This document shows, in pieces, positions 21,602-32,400 of a stretch of 64,000 nucleotides of DNA. The stretch's first letter is position 1. The number at the start of each line of letters is the position of its first letter. Origin of the DNA: Dendrophyllia cribrosa (Eukaryota; Cnidaria; Anthozoa; Scleractinia; Dendrophylliidae). The position numbers and the translations under genes were made by a program. Under the pieces are notes generated by a model, which was given only the letters and a program-made list of their open reading frames with translations, was not told the origin of the DNA and ran no database searches. The stretch is taken from the NCBI GenBank assembly GCA_024195265.1, contig JAJLRJ010000004.1:30279285-30343284 (forward strand). The letters are read 5' to 3'.

Positions 21602-22513
21602 ATGGCCAGCAAACATAAAAGTTCCAAACGAAAGGAGAGAAGACAAAGTAGCGGCGAATTCAGTGAGGAAAGCAGCCCTTCTCCAGACGAAAAAAAGCCA
21701 AGAAACGAATCTATCGAAGGAGACGAGGAGGAGGCGTTAGCTACGTTGAATATGGCGGAACAGATAAACGAGCGATTAGACCAAGTTCTCTCCCGACTTG
21801 GGGCGCTAGAAAAGAAACTTAAAAAGCTAGATAGGATCGAAGTGAAACTACAAGAAGTAAATGCAACGGTTTCCAAACTGGAGAGTAATGTGAGTACTCT
21901 ACATGGTGAGATCACACAACTTAAAGCGAAACACGATGAGACCGACAAACTCACTCACAAGCTAGAGAGGAGTGTAGAATTTTTGAACGGCTCCGTTGAA
22001 CAGGCGGACGAGGATATAAATAATTTAAAAACACAATACAAGCTTGAGACTAGTTTATTAAACCAAAAATTGTTGTATTTAGAAGCCTACAGTAGAAGAG
22101 AAAACCTCAAATTTGTGAACATCCCTGTGGAGTTAAATGAGGACGTCGATGGCGAAGGAGCGGAAGACACACGTGAGGTTCTGTGGAAGTTTCTGGAGGA
22201 AAAATTACACATTGAGGACGCGAGGGAAATCGAGTTTCAAAGAGTGCACAGAAATGGGAGAAAGATCAGCAATAATCCGCGTCCGATCTTGGCCAGATTT
22301 CTTCGATTTACTGATCGTGAACTGGTGCGTAAAAAGGCGAAGGAACTGAAAGGAACAAATTTCGTAATCTACGAGGACCTGCCAAAGGAGCTCATCGACA
22401 GACGACGTTTAATGCTACCAAAATTAAAAGCTGCTAAGAAGCAAGGAAGCAGGGCCTACTTTAGCGCATCGGAGCCAGATAAACTGTATGTAAATGGCAC
22501 CCTAGTTTTGTAA
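21602..22513 (+). CDS. LINE ORF1 protein (L1 ORF1p-like)
   Basis: RNA-binding chaperone of an L1/Tx1-type retrotransposon. I use the ATG at 21602 (MASKHKSSKRKERR); the frame is open further upstream but only from a GTG. The product is 303 residues. The N-terminus is basic and then Ser/Glu-rich. Residues about 50-165 form a long heptad-type coiled coil (LDQVLSRLGALEKKLKKLD, LESNVSTLHGEITQLK), the trimerisation region in this family. An RRM-like segment begins at YLEAYSRRENLKFVNIPVE. The C-terminal domain contains ARFLRFTDRELVRKKAKEL and LMLPKLKAAKKQGSRAYF. The frame is undamaged and lies 332 bp before ORF2 in the same orientation. Confidence 0.93.
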   Translation: MASKHKSSKRKERRQSSGEFSEESSPSPDEKKPRNESIEGDEEEALATLNMAEQINERLDQVLSRLGALEKKLKKLDRIEVKLQEVNATVSKLESNVSTLHGEITQLKAKHDETDKLTHKLERSVEFLNGSVEQADEDINNLKTQYKLETSLLNQKLLYLEAYSRRENLKFVNIPVELNEDVDGEGAEDTREVLWKFLEEKLHIEDAREIEFQRVHRNGRKISNNPRPILARFLRFTDRELVRKKAKELKGTNFVIYEDLPKELIDRRRLMLPKLKAAKKQGSRAYFSASEPDKLYVNGTLVL

Positions 22514-22845
22514 AAATAGAGATCAGTTTTATCTTCGACCTTATTTTGCAGCTTTGACCTACTTATATATCGCCATAGAATAGTTTTTTTTTTTCTAGGA
22601 AACTTCGTTTTTCAGGGAGCATGGATCAATACTAACTCATCGAATCAGTACCATAGCGCTAAAAATGCTGCGACCACATAGTATATGTACCATGTTTTTG
22701 TATTTATGTGTGTGTTTTTTTGTATCCACTGGGGAAAATTCAATTTTTATTCAATCAAACCAAATGAGTACCATTTCTCGCTGCATTTTTCCTAGCTTTA
22801 AGCTCTATATTTGCCACTATAGCCTACCAGGGTGATTTAAGTGTC
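22514..22845 (+). other. LINE inter-ORF spacer
   Basis: 332 bp between ORF1 and ORF2, with no frame of its own. It holds short T and TG runs. Confidence 0.6.
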
Positions 22846-25800
22846 ATGTCATTAAGTGTCAGAGGGTTAAGAAATCAGGTTAAAAGAAGAAGTATTTTCA
22901 GGTTTTTGAAAGATCAGAATTGTTTATTTTACTTTCTGCAAGAAATTTATTCAAAACCAGGTGATGAAACAGTTTGGAGGAGTGAGTGGGGAGGTGACAT
23001 TTTCTTTTCACACGGCTCAATTCATAGCAGAGGTGTTTGTATCTTAATTAACCCCTTATATGGTCAGACGGTTAACAACTTCAACAAAGACCAAAATGGG
23101 AGAATTGTCTCAGTGGACATAGCTTCTGAAGCAGGCAACTTATCTGTATGTAATATTTATGCTCCAAACAATTTACAACAGCAGAATGAATTTTTGCATT
23201 TTTTACATGAATATTTAATGTCCAACACTGACATTGGAAACCTAGTTATAGGAGGTGATTGGAATGTTGTTCTTTATGCCATTGACAAAATAGGTGGCGC
23301 GGCGTGGAAGCCACATACTTATCGAAACAATCTTATATCAATGATGAGAGAACTTGAGCTTGTTGACATCTATAGAAAACAAAATCCGAGCAAACTGAGT
23401 TTCACTTATGAGTCCAAGGCACTCAATCTCAGCTCGCGAATCGATTTCTTTCTTATTGCTCAATCCTTAATCAAATGTGTGTCTCACATAGGTACAAAAG
23501 TCTCTATTGCTCCTGATCACAAAGCAGTAAAACTTAGTTTGACTGTTACGAAAAAAAGACGCGGACCGGGTCTATGGAAATTCAATAATTCTCTTGTAGA
23601 AGATGAAGAATATAAAAAACTTATAAAAGAAAATTATCCTAACATAATAAATAAATACTCGGATGTGGAAGACAAAAGGTTAAAGTGGGAACTTATCAAA
23701 ATGGAAATAAGAGCGCTTACAATCCCTTATTCCAAAAACAAACAAAAAAAGCTTCGTATAAAGGAACAAGACCTAGGGGACCGATTAGAGGAGCTCGACA
23801 ATCTCCTCTCTCAAAATGTCGATGTAGATGATACAAGCGAAACTCAGCAACGGGAATATACTCGATTAAAACAGGAACTTCATTTCTTATATGAAAACAA
23901 GGGAAAAGGTTCAATTCTTCGTTCTAAAGCTAGATGGACTGAGCAAGGTGAAAAACCAACAAAATATTTCTTTAATCTAGAAAAGCGAAACTATAACCGA
24001 AAAGTAATTAAAGAACTGAAACGGCCAGATGGAGATAACATTTCCAAAGAAGAAGACATATTATTGGAAATTGAAAATTTTTATAGAGATTTATATACGT
24101 CAAACCATGTAGAGGATAAAAGCAGATTATTTGAAAATTTTGTCAGAAATCTTGAAATACCGAAACTCCAAAATACGGAACAAGACGAACTGGGAGAAAT
24201 CACTCTTAAGGAATGTAGTGATGTTTTGCGAACGTTCGCAAGTGGAAAATCTCCCGGAGATGACGGATTTACCTGGGAGTTCTATAACTGTTTCTTTGAC
24301 TTGTTGGGACAAGACTTAATCGATTGTTTCAACGCAGCATTTAAAGAAGGCGAAATGTCAATCTCTCAAAAGCGAGGTGTAGTTACTCTAGTCCCAAAGG
24401 AAGATTCAGACCTAGCTGATCTCGCAAACTGGCGACCGATAACTTTACTTAATATGGACTACAAAATTGCGTCCAAAATTGTAGCTAGGAGAATAGAAAA
24501 AGTTTTGACGCTCTTAATTAATCCAGATCAAACAGGTTTCATAAAAGGGAGGTATATAGGTCAAAATGTCAGGCAGATAAATGATATTCTTGAGCAAACA
24601 AAACTTCAAAACATTCCGGGGTTACTTCTGCAACTTGATTTTCGTAAAGCGTTTGACACTATTGAATGGGATTTCATCCAGAAGACAATTACGGTATTTA
24701 ATTTTGGTGATAATATCAAACGATGGATAACCACTCTTTACAAAAATTCAGAAAGTGCAGTTTTAAACAACGGCTTTTGTACCAACTACTTTAAGCTATC
24801 AAGAGGAGTGAGGCAAGGCTGCCCTTTGTCCCCCTATTTATTCATTCTTGCAGTTGAGTTACTAGCTTGTAAGATTAGACAAGACAAGGAAATACATGGT
24901 ATAACTATCTTTCGGAAAGAATTTAAAATAGGCCAATTCGCTGATGATACCACTCTCTTTTGCAAGGACACGAACACCGTGCAAAGAGCTATTGTACGAT
25001 TGAATGACTTCGGTGACCTATCAGGTTTGCGACTAAATCCATCAAAAACAAAAGCAATGTGGTTGGGACCCTGGAGGTATTGCAAAGAAACACCTTTCGG
25101 ATTCAAATGGCCAAAAGAGCCGATAAGAGCCTTAGGGATATTTATATCCTATGATGAAAAAAAAAATGACCAATACAATTTTAAAGAAAAAATTCAAAAA
25201 ATAGATACTATTCATGGCATCTGGCAGTCCCGAAACCTTACACTATTTGGAAGATGTCTTATAACTAAAAGCCTTGGCATTTCGCAGCTGGTTCATTCTA
25301 CTTCGATTCTTGATATCCCTAAAAAATGCATTCAAGATGTTAATTCTATGATATTTAAATTTATATGGAAAAACAAGAAAGACAAAATCAATCGTAAAGT
25401 CATGTTTCAAGACTACGACAATGGAGGTCTACGTGCGCCTAGCATAGAAACTATGTCCAAATCACTCAAATTGGCATGGATCTCGAGATTTTTAATAAAT
25501 GACCAAATGGGCAGTGAATCCTGGAAGGTTATACCAAACTATTATTTTGATAAATATGGTGGCTTAAAATTCCTGTTGCACTGTAACTATGATGAAAAGT
25601 TCCTCGAGCAGGCAAAATTCCCGAACTTCTACAAGCAGATCTTACTATATTTCTCTGAACTTAAAGCATCTTATAATCCAGAATCCGATCAGGAATTGAT
25701 TCTATATAATAACAAAGAAATTCGAATTAACAGTCAAACTATCTTTTATCGGAGCTGGTTCAGTAGTAATATTATTTTTATCCACGATCTGTTGAAGGCG

Positions 25801-26550
25801 GATGGAAAAATTCTCCCTTACGCTGAGTTCATCCGAAAATACAAACTCAGTTGTAATTTCCTAACATACATGCAAGTTGTATCTGCAATACCTCAGACCC
25901 TCATTATTAAGGCAAGGATAAAATGCCTAGATAAAACTATTCTTCTTTCAGAATATGAGTTTCAGCTGTCTCGGGATACTACCATAAATTTACTTAAATT
26001 AAAAAACAGGGATTACTACTGGCTTTTGATAAATAAGGACAAGCAAGTATTGAAGGCAAGCGTAAAGTGGGAGAGAGATTTACAGCCAGACATGGTGCGG
26101 ATTGACTCTTTTTTTAGTCGTGTAAAATATATTTCTAGAGAAAACAAGCTGAGAGAATTTTACTTCAAACTTTTGCACAGAATAGTTGTTACAAAAAGAG
26201 AACTGCATTTATTTGGTATTAAAAATGATATGCTTTGCATTTACTGTCGCGAAAATGATTCCATTATTCACACTTTTTCAAATTGTCACTGGTCTAAAGA
26301 GTTTTTCTTGGAAGTTATTAAGTGGTTTAACAAAGAAAATGGCACCTCTTTCTCCTTATCCCCAACGGAAATTCTCTTCGGCACGAGCTCCACCTCCAAG
26401 ACTGACCTGATTACCAATAACTTAAACTGTACTCTCCTCTTTGCTAAATATTACCTCTATACCCAAAAACTAGCACAGAAAAACCTATCTTTAGAGGAAT
26501 TTGTAGTTAAATTAAACTGTAGATTTCATCTAGAAAAATCCCCTCTGTAA
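22846..26550 (+). CDS. LINE ORF2: AP endonuclease and reverse transcriptase
   Basis: An intact 1234-residue polyprotein that would nick the target and copy LINE RNA there. The endonuclease spans about residues 1-235: N10 in VRGLRN, E33 in FLQEIY, GGDWN near 136, SRIDFFL near 197 and PDH near 224 are the catalytic blocks of the APE family. The reverse transcriptase lies at about 455-760: LDFRKAFD near 600, GVRQGCPLSPYLF near 650, FADDTTLF near 698. A C-terminal CIYC...H...C knuckle near 1131 is typical of L1/Tx1 elements. The ATG at 22846 just precedes the endonuclease core. No stop or frameshift was seen, so the copy may be young. The Tx1 versus L1 clade call is inference. Confidence 0.95.
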   Translation: MSLSVRGLRNQVKRRSIFRFLKDQNCLFYFLQEIYSKPGDETVWRSEWGGDIFFSHGSIHSRGVCILINPLYGQTVNNFNKDQNGRIVSVDIASEAGNLSVCNIYAPNNLQQQNEFLHFLHEYLMSNTDIGNLVIGGDWNVVLYAIDKIGGAAWKPHTYRNNLISMMRELELVDIYRKQNPSKLSFTYESKALNLSSRIDFFLIAQSLIKCVSHIGTKVSIAPDHKAVKLSLTVTKKRRGPGLWKFNNSLVEDEEYKKLIKENYPNIINKYSDVEDKRLKWELIKMEIRALTIPYSKNKQKKLRIKEQDLGDRLEELDNLLSQNVDVDDTSETQQREYTRLKQELHFLYENKGKGSILRSKARWTEQGEKPTKYFFNLEKRNYNRKVIKELKRPDGDNISKEEDILLEIENFYRDLYTSNHVEDKSRLFENFVRNLEIPKLQNTEQDELGEITLKECSDVLRTFASGKSPGDDGFTWEFYNCFFDLLGQDLIDCFNAAFKEGEMSISQKRGVVTLVPKEDSDLADLANWRPITLLNMDYKIASKIVARRIEKVLTLLINPDQTGFIKGRYIGQNVRQINDILEQTKLQNIPGLLLQLDFRKAFDTIEWDFIQKTITVFNFGDNIKRWITTLYKNSESAVLNNGFCTNYFKLSRGVRQGCPLSPYLFILAVELLACKIRQDKEIHGITIFRKEFKIGQFADDTTLFCKDTNTVQRAIVRLNDFGDLSGLRLNPSKTKAMWLGPWRYCKETPFGFKWPKEPIRALGIFISYDEKKNDQYNFKEKIQKIDTIHGIWQSRNLTLFGRCLITKSLGISQLVHSTSILDIPKKCIQDVNSMIFKFIWKNKKDKINRKVMFQDYDNGGLRAPSIETMSKSLKLAWISRFLINDQMGSESWKVIPNYYFDKYGGLKFLLHCNYDEKFLEQAKFPNFYKQILLYFSELKASYNPESDQELILYNNKEIRINSQTIFYRSWFSSNIIFIHDLLKADGKILPYAEFIRKYKLSCNFLTYMQVVSAIPQTLIIKARIKCLDKTILLSEYEFQLSRDTTINLLKLKNRDYYWLLINKDKQVLKASVKWERDLQPDMVRIDSFFSRVKYISRENKLREFYFKLLHRIVVTKRELHLFGIKNDMLCIYCRENDSIIHTFSNCHWSKEFFLEVIKWFNKENGTSFSLSPTEILFGTSSTSKTDLITNNLNCTLLFAKYYLYTQKLAQKNLSLEEFVVKLNCRFHLEKSPL

Positions 26551-26811
26551 AATAAAACATAAGTATTATATAATTTAAAATATATTGTTAACTACTATAT
26601 AGAGTTACTAAATGATTAGTGCAGTTTCAGACTATAAACAAAAATTGAAATCGCCAATGCCAACCCAGTCTCGGAATGTCTAGTGTAGTGTATTGTTGTA
26701 ACATCTTGTCATGTATTCCTTTGTATTGTAACCTTTTAAATCTGCTTGTTACGTAAATGTTTTGTATAAATAAATAAAAAAATAAATAAAAAAAAAAAAT
26801 AATAAAAAAAT
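26551..26811 (+). other. LINE 3'UTR and A-rich tail
   Basis: Ends in AATAAATAAAAAAATAAATA followed by an A/T-rich tail to about 26811, immediately followed by the satellite array. Confidence 0.7.
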
Positions 26812-27225
26812 ACTCAAATTCACTGCACTGAGCTTAGATGCAGAAATTCTGCGTTTGGTAAAATGAAGAAAAATCAGCCAATATCCACTGCACTGAGCTA
26901 AGATGCAGAAATTGTGCATTTGGTAAAGTGAATAAAAATCAGCCAAAATCCACTGTACTGAGCTAAGGTGCAGAAATTCTGCATTTGGTAAAATGACTAA
27001 AAATCAGCCAAAAACCACTGCACTGAGCTAAGGTGCAGAAATTCTGCATTTGGTAAAATGAATAAAAATCAGCCAAAAACCACTGCACTGAGCTAAGATG
27101 CAGAAATTCTGCATTTGGTAAAATGAATAAAAATCAGCCAAAATCCACTGCCCTGAGCTAAGATGCAGAAATTCTGCATTTGGTAAAATAAATAAAAAAT
27201 CAACCAAAATCCACTGCACAAAAAC
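26812..27225. repeat. 61-bp satellite array
   Basis: About six and a half head-to-tail units of AATCAGCCAAAATCCACTGC-ACTGAGCTAAGATGCAGAAATTCTGCATTTGGTAAAATGAATAAA type. Each holds the 15-bp palindrome TGCAGAAATTCTGCA. Minus-strand frames across it are repeat artefacts. Confidence 0.92.
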
Positions 27226-27440
27226 AGCTACAGTAATTCACTTCTAATTCTAAAGGATTCAGAAATTCTGATGCCCGGTAAATGAACTGAACAAAACTGG
27301 CTATTCACATCTAATTCTAAAAGGATTCAGAATTTCTAATCCCCGTGTCACTTACATGTAAGTGAACAAAAAAGGCTATTCTTAAAAACTTAAAGGATTC
27401 AGAATTTCTGACCTCATCACTTAACCCTTTCACTCCCAGA
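27226..27440. repeat. Diverged GGATTCAGAATTTCTGA repeats
   Basis: Three to four spaced copies of AAAGGATTCAGAATTTCTGA with AACAAAA..GGCTATTC words between them. They look like an older, diverged relative of the adjacent satellite (same AGAATTTCT core). Confidence 0.6.
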
Positions 27441-27991
27441 GTCAATTATGGAGACTGTAGTGCAGTCCTAACTTTTGAGTCTGTACTTTCGCATGTACTT
27501 TTGTGTCAGTACTTTTGCATGGTACAGTTACCATTTGGTATTCAATATTTTACAACACAAAATTTGGGGTTTTCTTGAATTTTGATATTTGAGTTTACTG
27601 AACAAAACCGTGAGTGAAATTTGTGATCCTTGCAGTTTGCTATCAACTTAAGCAGTTGAAAAACAACCTGACAAAATTCAGGCTTCTAATTAATTCTGAA
27701 AGGGATTCAGAATTTTTGTTTCCCCTATCACTTAAACGAACAAGACTAATACATGTAGGAAGATCCAGCATGTTTCTTGATGTTTTCTTTGTATTGTGTT
27801 TTTCCTCTGATGGTCACAAGGAGATGCCACTGATCGTCCTTCGTTTGGCCTGATCAACATACATGTACTGTTATACATGTACATAAATGGATGATCGCAT
27901 TCGTAGTTCTGCTAGTGATTCCATCTCCTGAAAATCAGATATGGCATTGACCTTTAAATTACTCAAATTTAACACTTATTAATCAATAAAA

Positions 27992-27996
<5 letters not shown>
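27441..27996. other. No gene seen
   Basis: One further AGGGATTCAGAATTTTTG word near 27702. Otherwise unremarkable. Confidence 0.35.

Positions 27997-28034
<38 letters not shown>
27997..28034. repeat. (TA)n microsatellite
   Basis: About 18 TA dinucleotides. Confidence 0.95.
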
Positions 28035-28037
<3 letters not shown>

Positions 28038-29095
28038 TTTAAGGCCTGATCCCTAGTTCAACTGTCTTTTAAAGAAACTCTCTATTTCACAAGCTTGTTC
28101 CACCTACATGTACGTGTAGGTCAACATACACAAATGTAACTTGAATTTTGTTTAATTTCTAAATGGTGCTCACCTTTACAATATGCATTTGTGGGAGTGG
28201 GGTACAGGTGTAGCTAAATCCGTAAACATTCAAAAAAAACTTTGGCTGTGTTCCAGAATAGAGCCAAAAATCTGCAAAACAATAACACCATATGCAACTT
28301 ATGTAGCTCAATTAAATCCACATCCACAACACACATGAAAATTCACCTGCAAGCCCAAGTGCATGTAAATTCTGGCTTCTTTTGGACAACAAGAGAGGTC
28401 TAATAGCCCTTACTAATAATACTAATACATAAGGGTAAATAAAAGAAAGCAAACAAGCTATTGACATTGATTTTATTGATACACAACATTTAGACAAAAA
28501 TCTCTGAGCAGTTGGCAATAGACATCTGTCACTTTTATCTTACATGGGAGGAGAAAAGAAACCAATTTCATTTTTCACTGCTCATTGATTTATTTTTGGG
28601 CCTGAAAAACTATATTACAGATATCGCCCTCATCACTTTGCGATTCGGCGATATTGGTTTTTCGCTTGTAATTTAACATGGAATTTACTCGTCAGGCAGT
28701 GAATTTTTCTTTGATACAAGAAAGGTGTTGGGTTACAAGTTTCGGTTTTGAAAATAATAGGAAAACGCTGTTTTGGTCAGCATCTTTTGTTTGTTTCTAA
28801 AGCCACCGGGGGACCGTTTCAATTTCGGTGTATCATCAAAATTTCTTTCAATTAGGTCAGTACAGTATGCTTGTTCTCATTAACTTCTTTGTTTGATTTA
28901 GACAATTGCTTTTTCTTAGCATAAATATTGTTTTTTTTTGTTCTTTAACATTCATTCACAAGGCCAAAAAAGCTTGAACTTTTAACACAAACTAGGCATA
29001 ACATTTGATTCATCTATTTAAGGGGAATATCTCAGTTATGTAGTAGGGGATTAAATGTCTTAATATTGGGGTCTAAGGGACCGATCAGTCATTAC
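28035..29095. other. No gene seen
   Basis: AT-rich; no spliced or long coding frame that I can support. Confidence 0.35.
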
Positions 29096-29098
29096 GTC

Positions 29099-29205
29099 CT
29101 GGGGGGTGGGGAGGGGGGGGTTTAAGGGGGGGGAGTTTTTTTAAACAAGCTCCATTTGGGGGGGGGTTATTTTTTACCTTGTACGAGAAGTGAGGGGGGT
29201 GAAAT
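29099..29205. repeat. G-rich tract
   Basis: Several runs of 7-9 G, candidate quadruplex-forming DNA. Similar G tracts elsewhere in the window mark ends of dispersed elements. Confidence 0.8.
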
Positions 29206-29432
29206 TTTAAGACATACAAAAGGTAGCAACTACATGTATATAATAGTTATTGAAAAAATAGCAATCTAAAAAAACAAATGTTAAAAATATATAATATATT
29301 ATATAAAATGTAATTAAAAAGAATACTAATTTCGATAAGAAAATATCCACTGGTGCGATCAGGGAGCTTTAGTAACCACGACGGCAACGCCAAAGAAAAC
29401 GTCATTGAAAAAAAGAATTTGCGCTCATTTAA

Positions 29433-30084
29433 GGTGATTCCATTGAAAAAGAAGGAATTTTTACGATTTTCTAAAACTTGGTCCAGATGGTAATTATGTT
29501 ATGAGCATCACAAAAATGAAATAAAAAATAGGGGTCACCGTGCTCGTTTTTGCACAACATGGATGGCCATTATAGTAACTATATGACCCGTGAGGTTTCA
29601 TTACTGAACCCTAGTAATCTGAAAGGGGACTATAATTTCTAAAAAAATCATTGCTTGGATTAAAATAATAGAGCAGTTCAACAAAATTGACTTTGATCTT
29701 ACATTATAAACTATTTTAGTTGACCTGGAATTAAGATTATGAAAGAAATTAAAGAATTCGCGGCGTGCGCGCATACCCAACACTACCTGAAGACGTGTTC
29801 TTTACAGCATTCAAATACAAATATTTCAAAGCAGAATTTTTAACTTTTCTTTAAATCGCGATATATTGTAGTCAACCATGTGTCATTTAAATTTCTGCAT
29901 TAAAAATTGGGGGTCACCGTGCTCGTTGTCAAGCTATTGTTCCCGACCAGCGCGAAATCCTCTTTGTAATTGAATCCTTAAAGGTAACCCTCTTGCTTCG
30001 GAGTGCGCGCGCGCTCGTGCACGCGCAAATGACGCAATTTATTATGCGCAGTAGTGATGCGCAATGCAAAACTAGGGAATCACC
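29433..30084. mobile_element. TTAA-flanked MITE (piggyBac-like), GGTGATTCC ends
   Basis: Left end GGTGATTCC and right end GGAATCACC are inverted, and each is bordered by TTAA (29429-29432, 30085-30088). A TTAA duplication is the hallmark of piggyBac-type transposition. The phrase GGGGTCACCGTGCTCG occurs twice inside (about 29522 and 29909). The host sequence it interrupts (GGAGCTTTAGTAACCACGAC) is itself repeat-like. Confidence 0.7.
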
Positions 30085-30609
30085 TTAAGTAATGGTCCTA
30101 GTAAGAACTAGGCAACCTAACGGCAAGGAATACAAAAAGGTGTTAATTTTGATATTGTTGAATTGGTCCACCTCATTGGCTAAAACATGAAAATCTACTA
30201 TCACTTCATTAGGTAGCGCATTTATTTCTCTCTAGTTTACTTAGGGACGGACTATTAAATTTTTGAGGGGGAGGGGGGGGGGGGGGGGGGAGGTTGGGCA
30301 ATTTTTTGGTGCATGATATTTTTTTCTACGCTCGGGACTGTGCAGGATTTTTCTTTTTGCCATGATTTGCTTGCATGATATTTTTTTGCGAGTCTATATG
30401 TTTTAATGCCTGACACATATACGTGTTAGGAATACAAGAAAGGCCATACCATAGACAGGAATACTATAGCAAGTCAGATCTGATGTAACAGCAGCTTGAT
30501 AGCATGAAGCTTGGCGCACGTGTTGTAACTGCCCCTACAATTTTCTTTACACTAGCCCCCTGTTTATGTCGCTCCCACAGCTCATCGTAGTACACCCAAT
30601 CATATTACA

Positions 30610-30836
30610 ATTACAGCGGCGGCGCCGGAAATATAATGTTGGTGGGACGAATGTCCCGTGCCGAGCGCCGAAGGCGCGAGCTTCTAGGGGGGTCCGGGGG
30701 CATGCACTCCCGGGAAAGGTTTGAAATGAAACTCTCTGAAATGCTTTTTCCAGCGTTCCTGAGACCGCAGAAAAAGTTTGAGCTGCCGAAAGTTGGTGGG
30801 GCAAATGCCCCACCTGCCCCACCGGTAGCGCCGCCC
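30610..30836. repeat. GC-rich dispersed-type segment
   Basis: Bounded by AATTACAGCGGCGGCGCC and GGTAGCGCCGCCCCTGCAATT, which are weak inverted ends. It includes a small palindrome GGTGGGGCAAATGCCCCACC. This resembles a short MITE. Frames on both strands here are incidental. Confidence 0.5.
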
Positions 30837-31259
30837 CTGCAATTACAAGCTTGTTGTACAACACATAAACAAAGTATTTCTCATCCATTGAGATATACAT
30901 GTACGTACAATGCCACTGTACAACTATAAAAGAGCCATTCCTTGTGTCAGAAAATATCTTACTTGCTTAAGAAATAAGCTAAAAAGCCTACAAAGAAACA
31001 CAACTTACGTCGGATCGAAAAAAAACCATTGTTATTGGCTAAACTAAACAAGCCAATGAAAAGATAGAACACTTGATCCTCCCCAAGCGCTCATAAGTCG
31101 CTTACATTCTACAACGTCAAATTATTCTACGAGACCTCTCTACATGGGAGCAACTGATGAGGTTCACCAATTAACCGAAACTCGAGTCTTGCTTAAAGAG
31201 TGTACAAAAAAAGAACAATTGCATCTGTAAGATTTACAAAACAGCTATCATGCTGGTTA

Positions 31260-31850
31260 TTCAAATATTCAGTTCAAACTGGATGCAATTTGACGCCATA
31301 CTTCTGACAATGGAGATACTGCCTAGCTCCGAGAAACACATAAACTTAAACGCAGAATAAACTCTGAGGAGCTAAAAACAATTGCAAGATGCCACTATTC
31401 CAATATAAATGTAGACCGTGACTATCGCATAAGACTTGGATCTTAGAATCTTTTAGTCGTAATGAAGAAACACTATATCACAAATTATGCCAACCGCAGA
31501 CTTACGTGCTCACATTCACGGACTGAGAAATGAACTGATCCTAAGCAGTGAATAATTAATACTTAAGCGGCTACTACTGATCCTGCAGCTCCTTTAAATT
31601 GAGCCAAAGAAACTCCATTGTTATACCAAGAGCTAGCAAACAAACGACGGCGTAACTAAATATTCTAAACGGCTCTGGAAAGCGTATATTCCTCCTGTCG
31701 GTATCACAGATAGAGATGTTTTCCTAAGATCAAAGAAGCGACAACATTTAGAACAACAGGCCTGTTATATCTTTATTTTGATCTGAAAGGAAAAATCTCT
31801 CAGGCACGTACTTGGGGTAGACTTATTCTAAAGCTGGGCTAAAATGCTTT
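31260..31850. repeat. Diverged dispersed repeat, copy 3
   Basis: Shares CTAGCTCCGAGA..ACACA..GCAGAATAAACTC..GAGCTAAAAACAATTGCAAGA and GAGCCAAAGAAACTC with the copies at 9720 and 10490, in the same order. Confidence 0.5.
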
Positions 31851-32057
31851 TAGCGACGAGCAGGATTTGTGCTAGGCCTGTCACCTTTTATAATAACTTA
31901 AATAAATAATATATTTGTATGAACAGTTGTTCTACATGTACATTGAATGGAAATATATTACAGAGTCAGAATGTGTTCCACTTGTCCTAGTTTTGCCACT
32001 ATATATATATATTATATATTTATATTATATATTACATGTATATATTTTTGTTATCAT

Positions 32058-32138
32058 TTAGATTAGATTATATTTAAGTGCACGGCATGTCTGAAAACCA
32101 GTTTTACTGAGCCGTTTTACCGTGTTTAAATAAAGTTA

Positions 32139-32220
<82 letters not shown>

Positions 32221-32222
32221 AT
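32058..32222 (+). repeat. LINE 3' end with (ATTG)n tail
   Basis: ACCGTGTTTAAATAAAGTTA followed by more than 20 ATTG units (to about 32220). The same GTGTTTAAATAAAG block ends the LINE fragments at 43850 and 47300, there followed by CATTA units. The microsatellite is therefore best read as the tail of a CR1/L2-like LINE. Confidence 0.65.
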
Positions 32223-32400
32223 ACATGTTGCACTACCTAGGCGCTTTGGTTTCCTATGTCGTCACTATTTCTTTGCAGTGCGCGTCATGTACGCTGGCAC
32301 TGTGACGTATTGCCAGTGGCAGTGGTCTCCTAGCTTGTGATTTATCTGTGTTCTGACCAACTGCTCCTGGATATAAAATATTGTTCTAAAAACATAAAGC
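32223..32400. other. No gene seen
   Basis: Interior of the G-tract element between the ATTG tail and the right inverted arm. Confidence 0.35.

Noticed and set aside
22137..22349. 70-codon frame inside LINE ORF1
   Set aside because: Shadow of ORF1 in another register.
26812..27225. CRISPR-like array
   Set aside because: Units are contiguous near-identical 61-bp repeats without unique spacers, in an animal genome beside a LINE.
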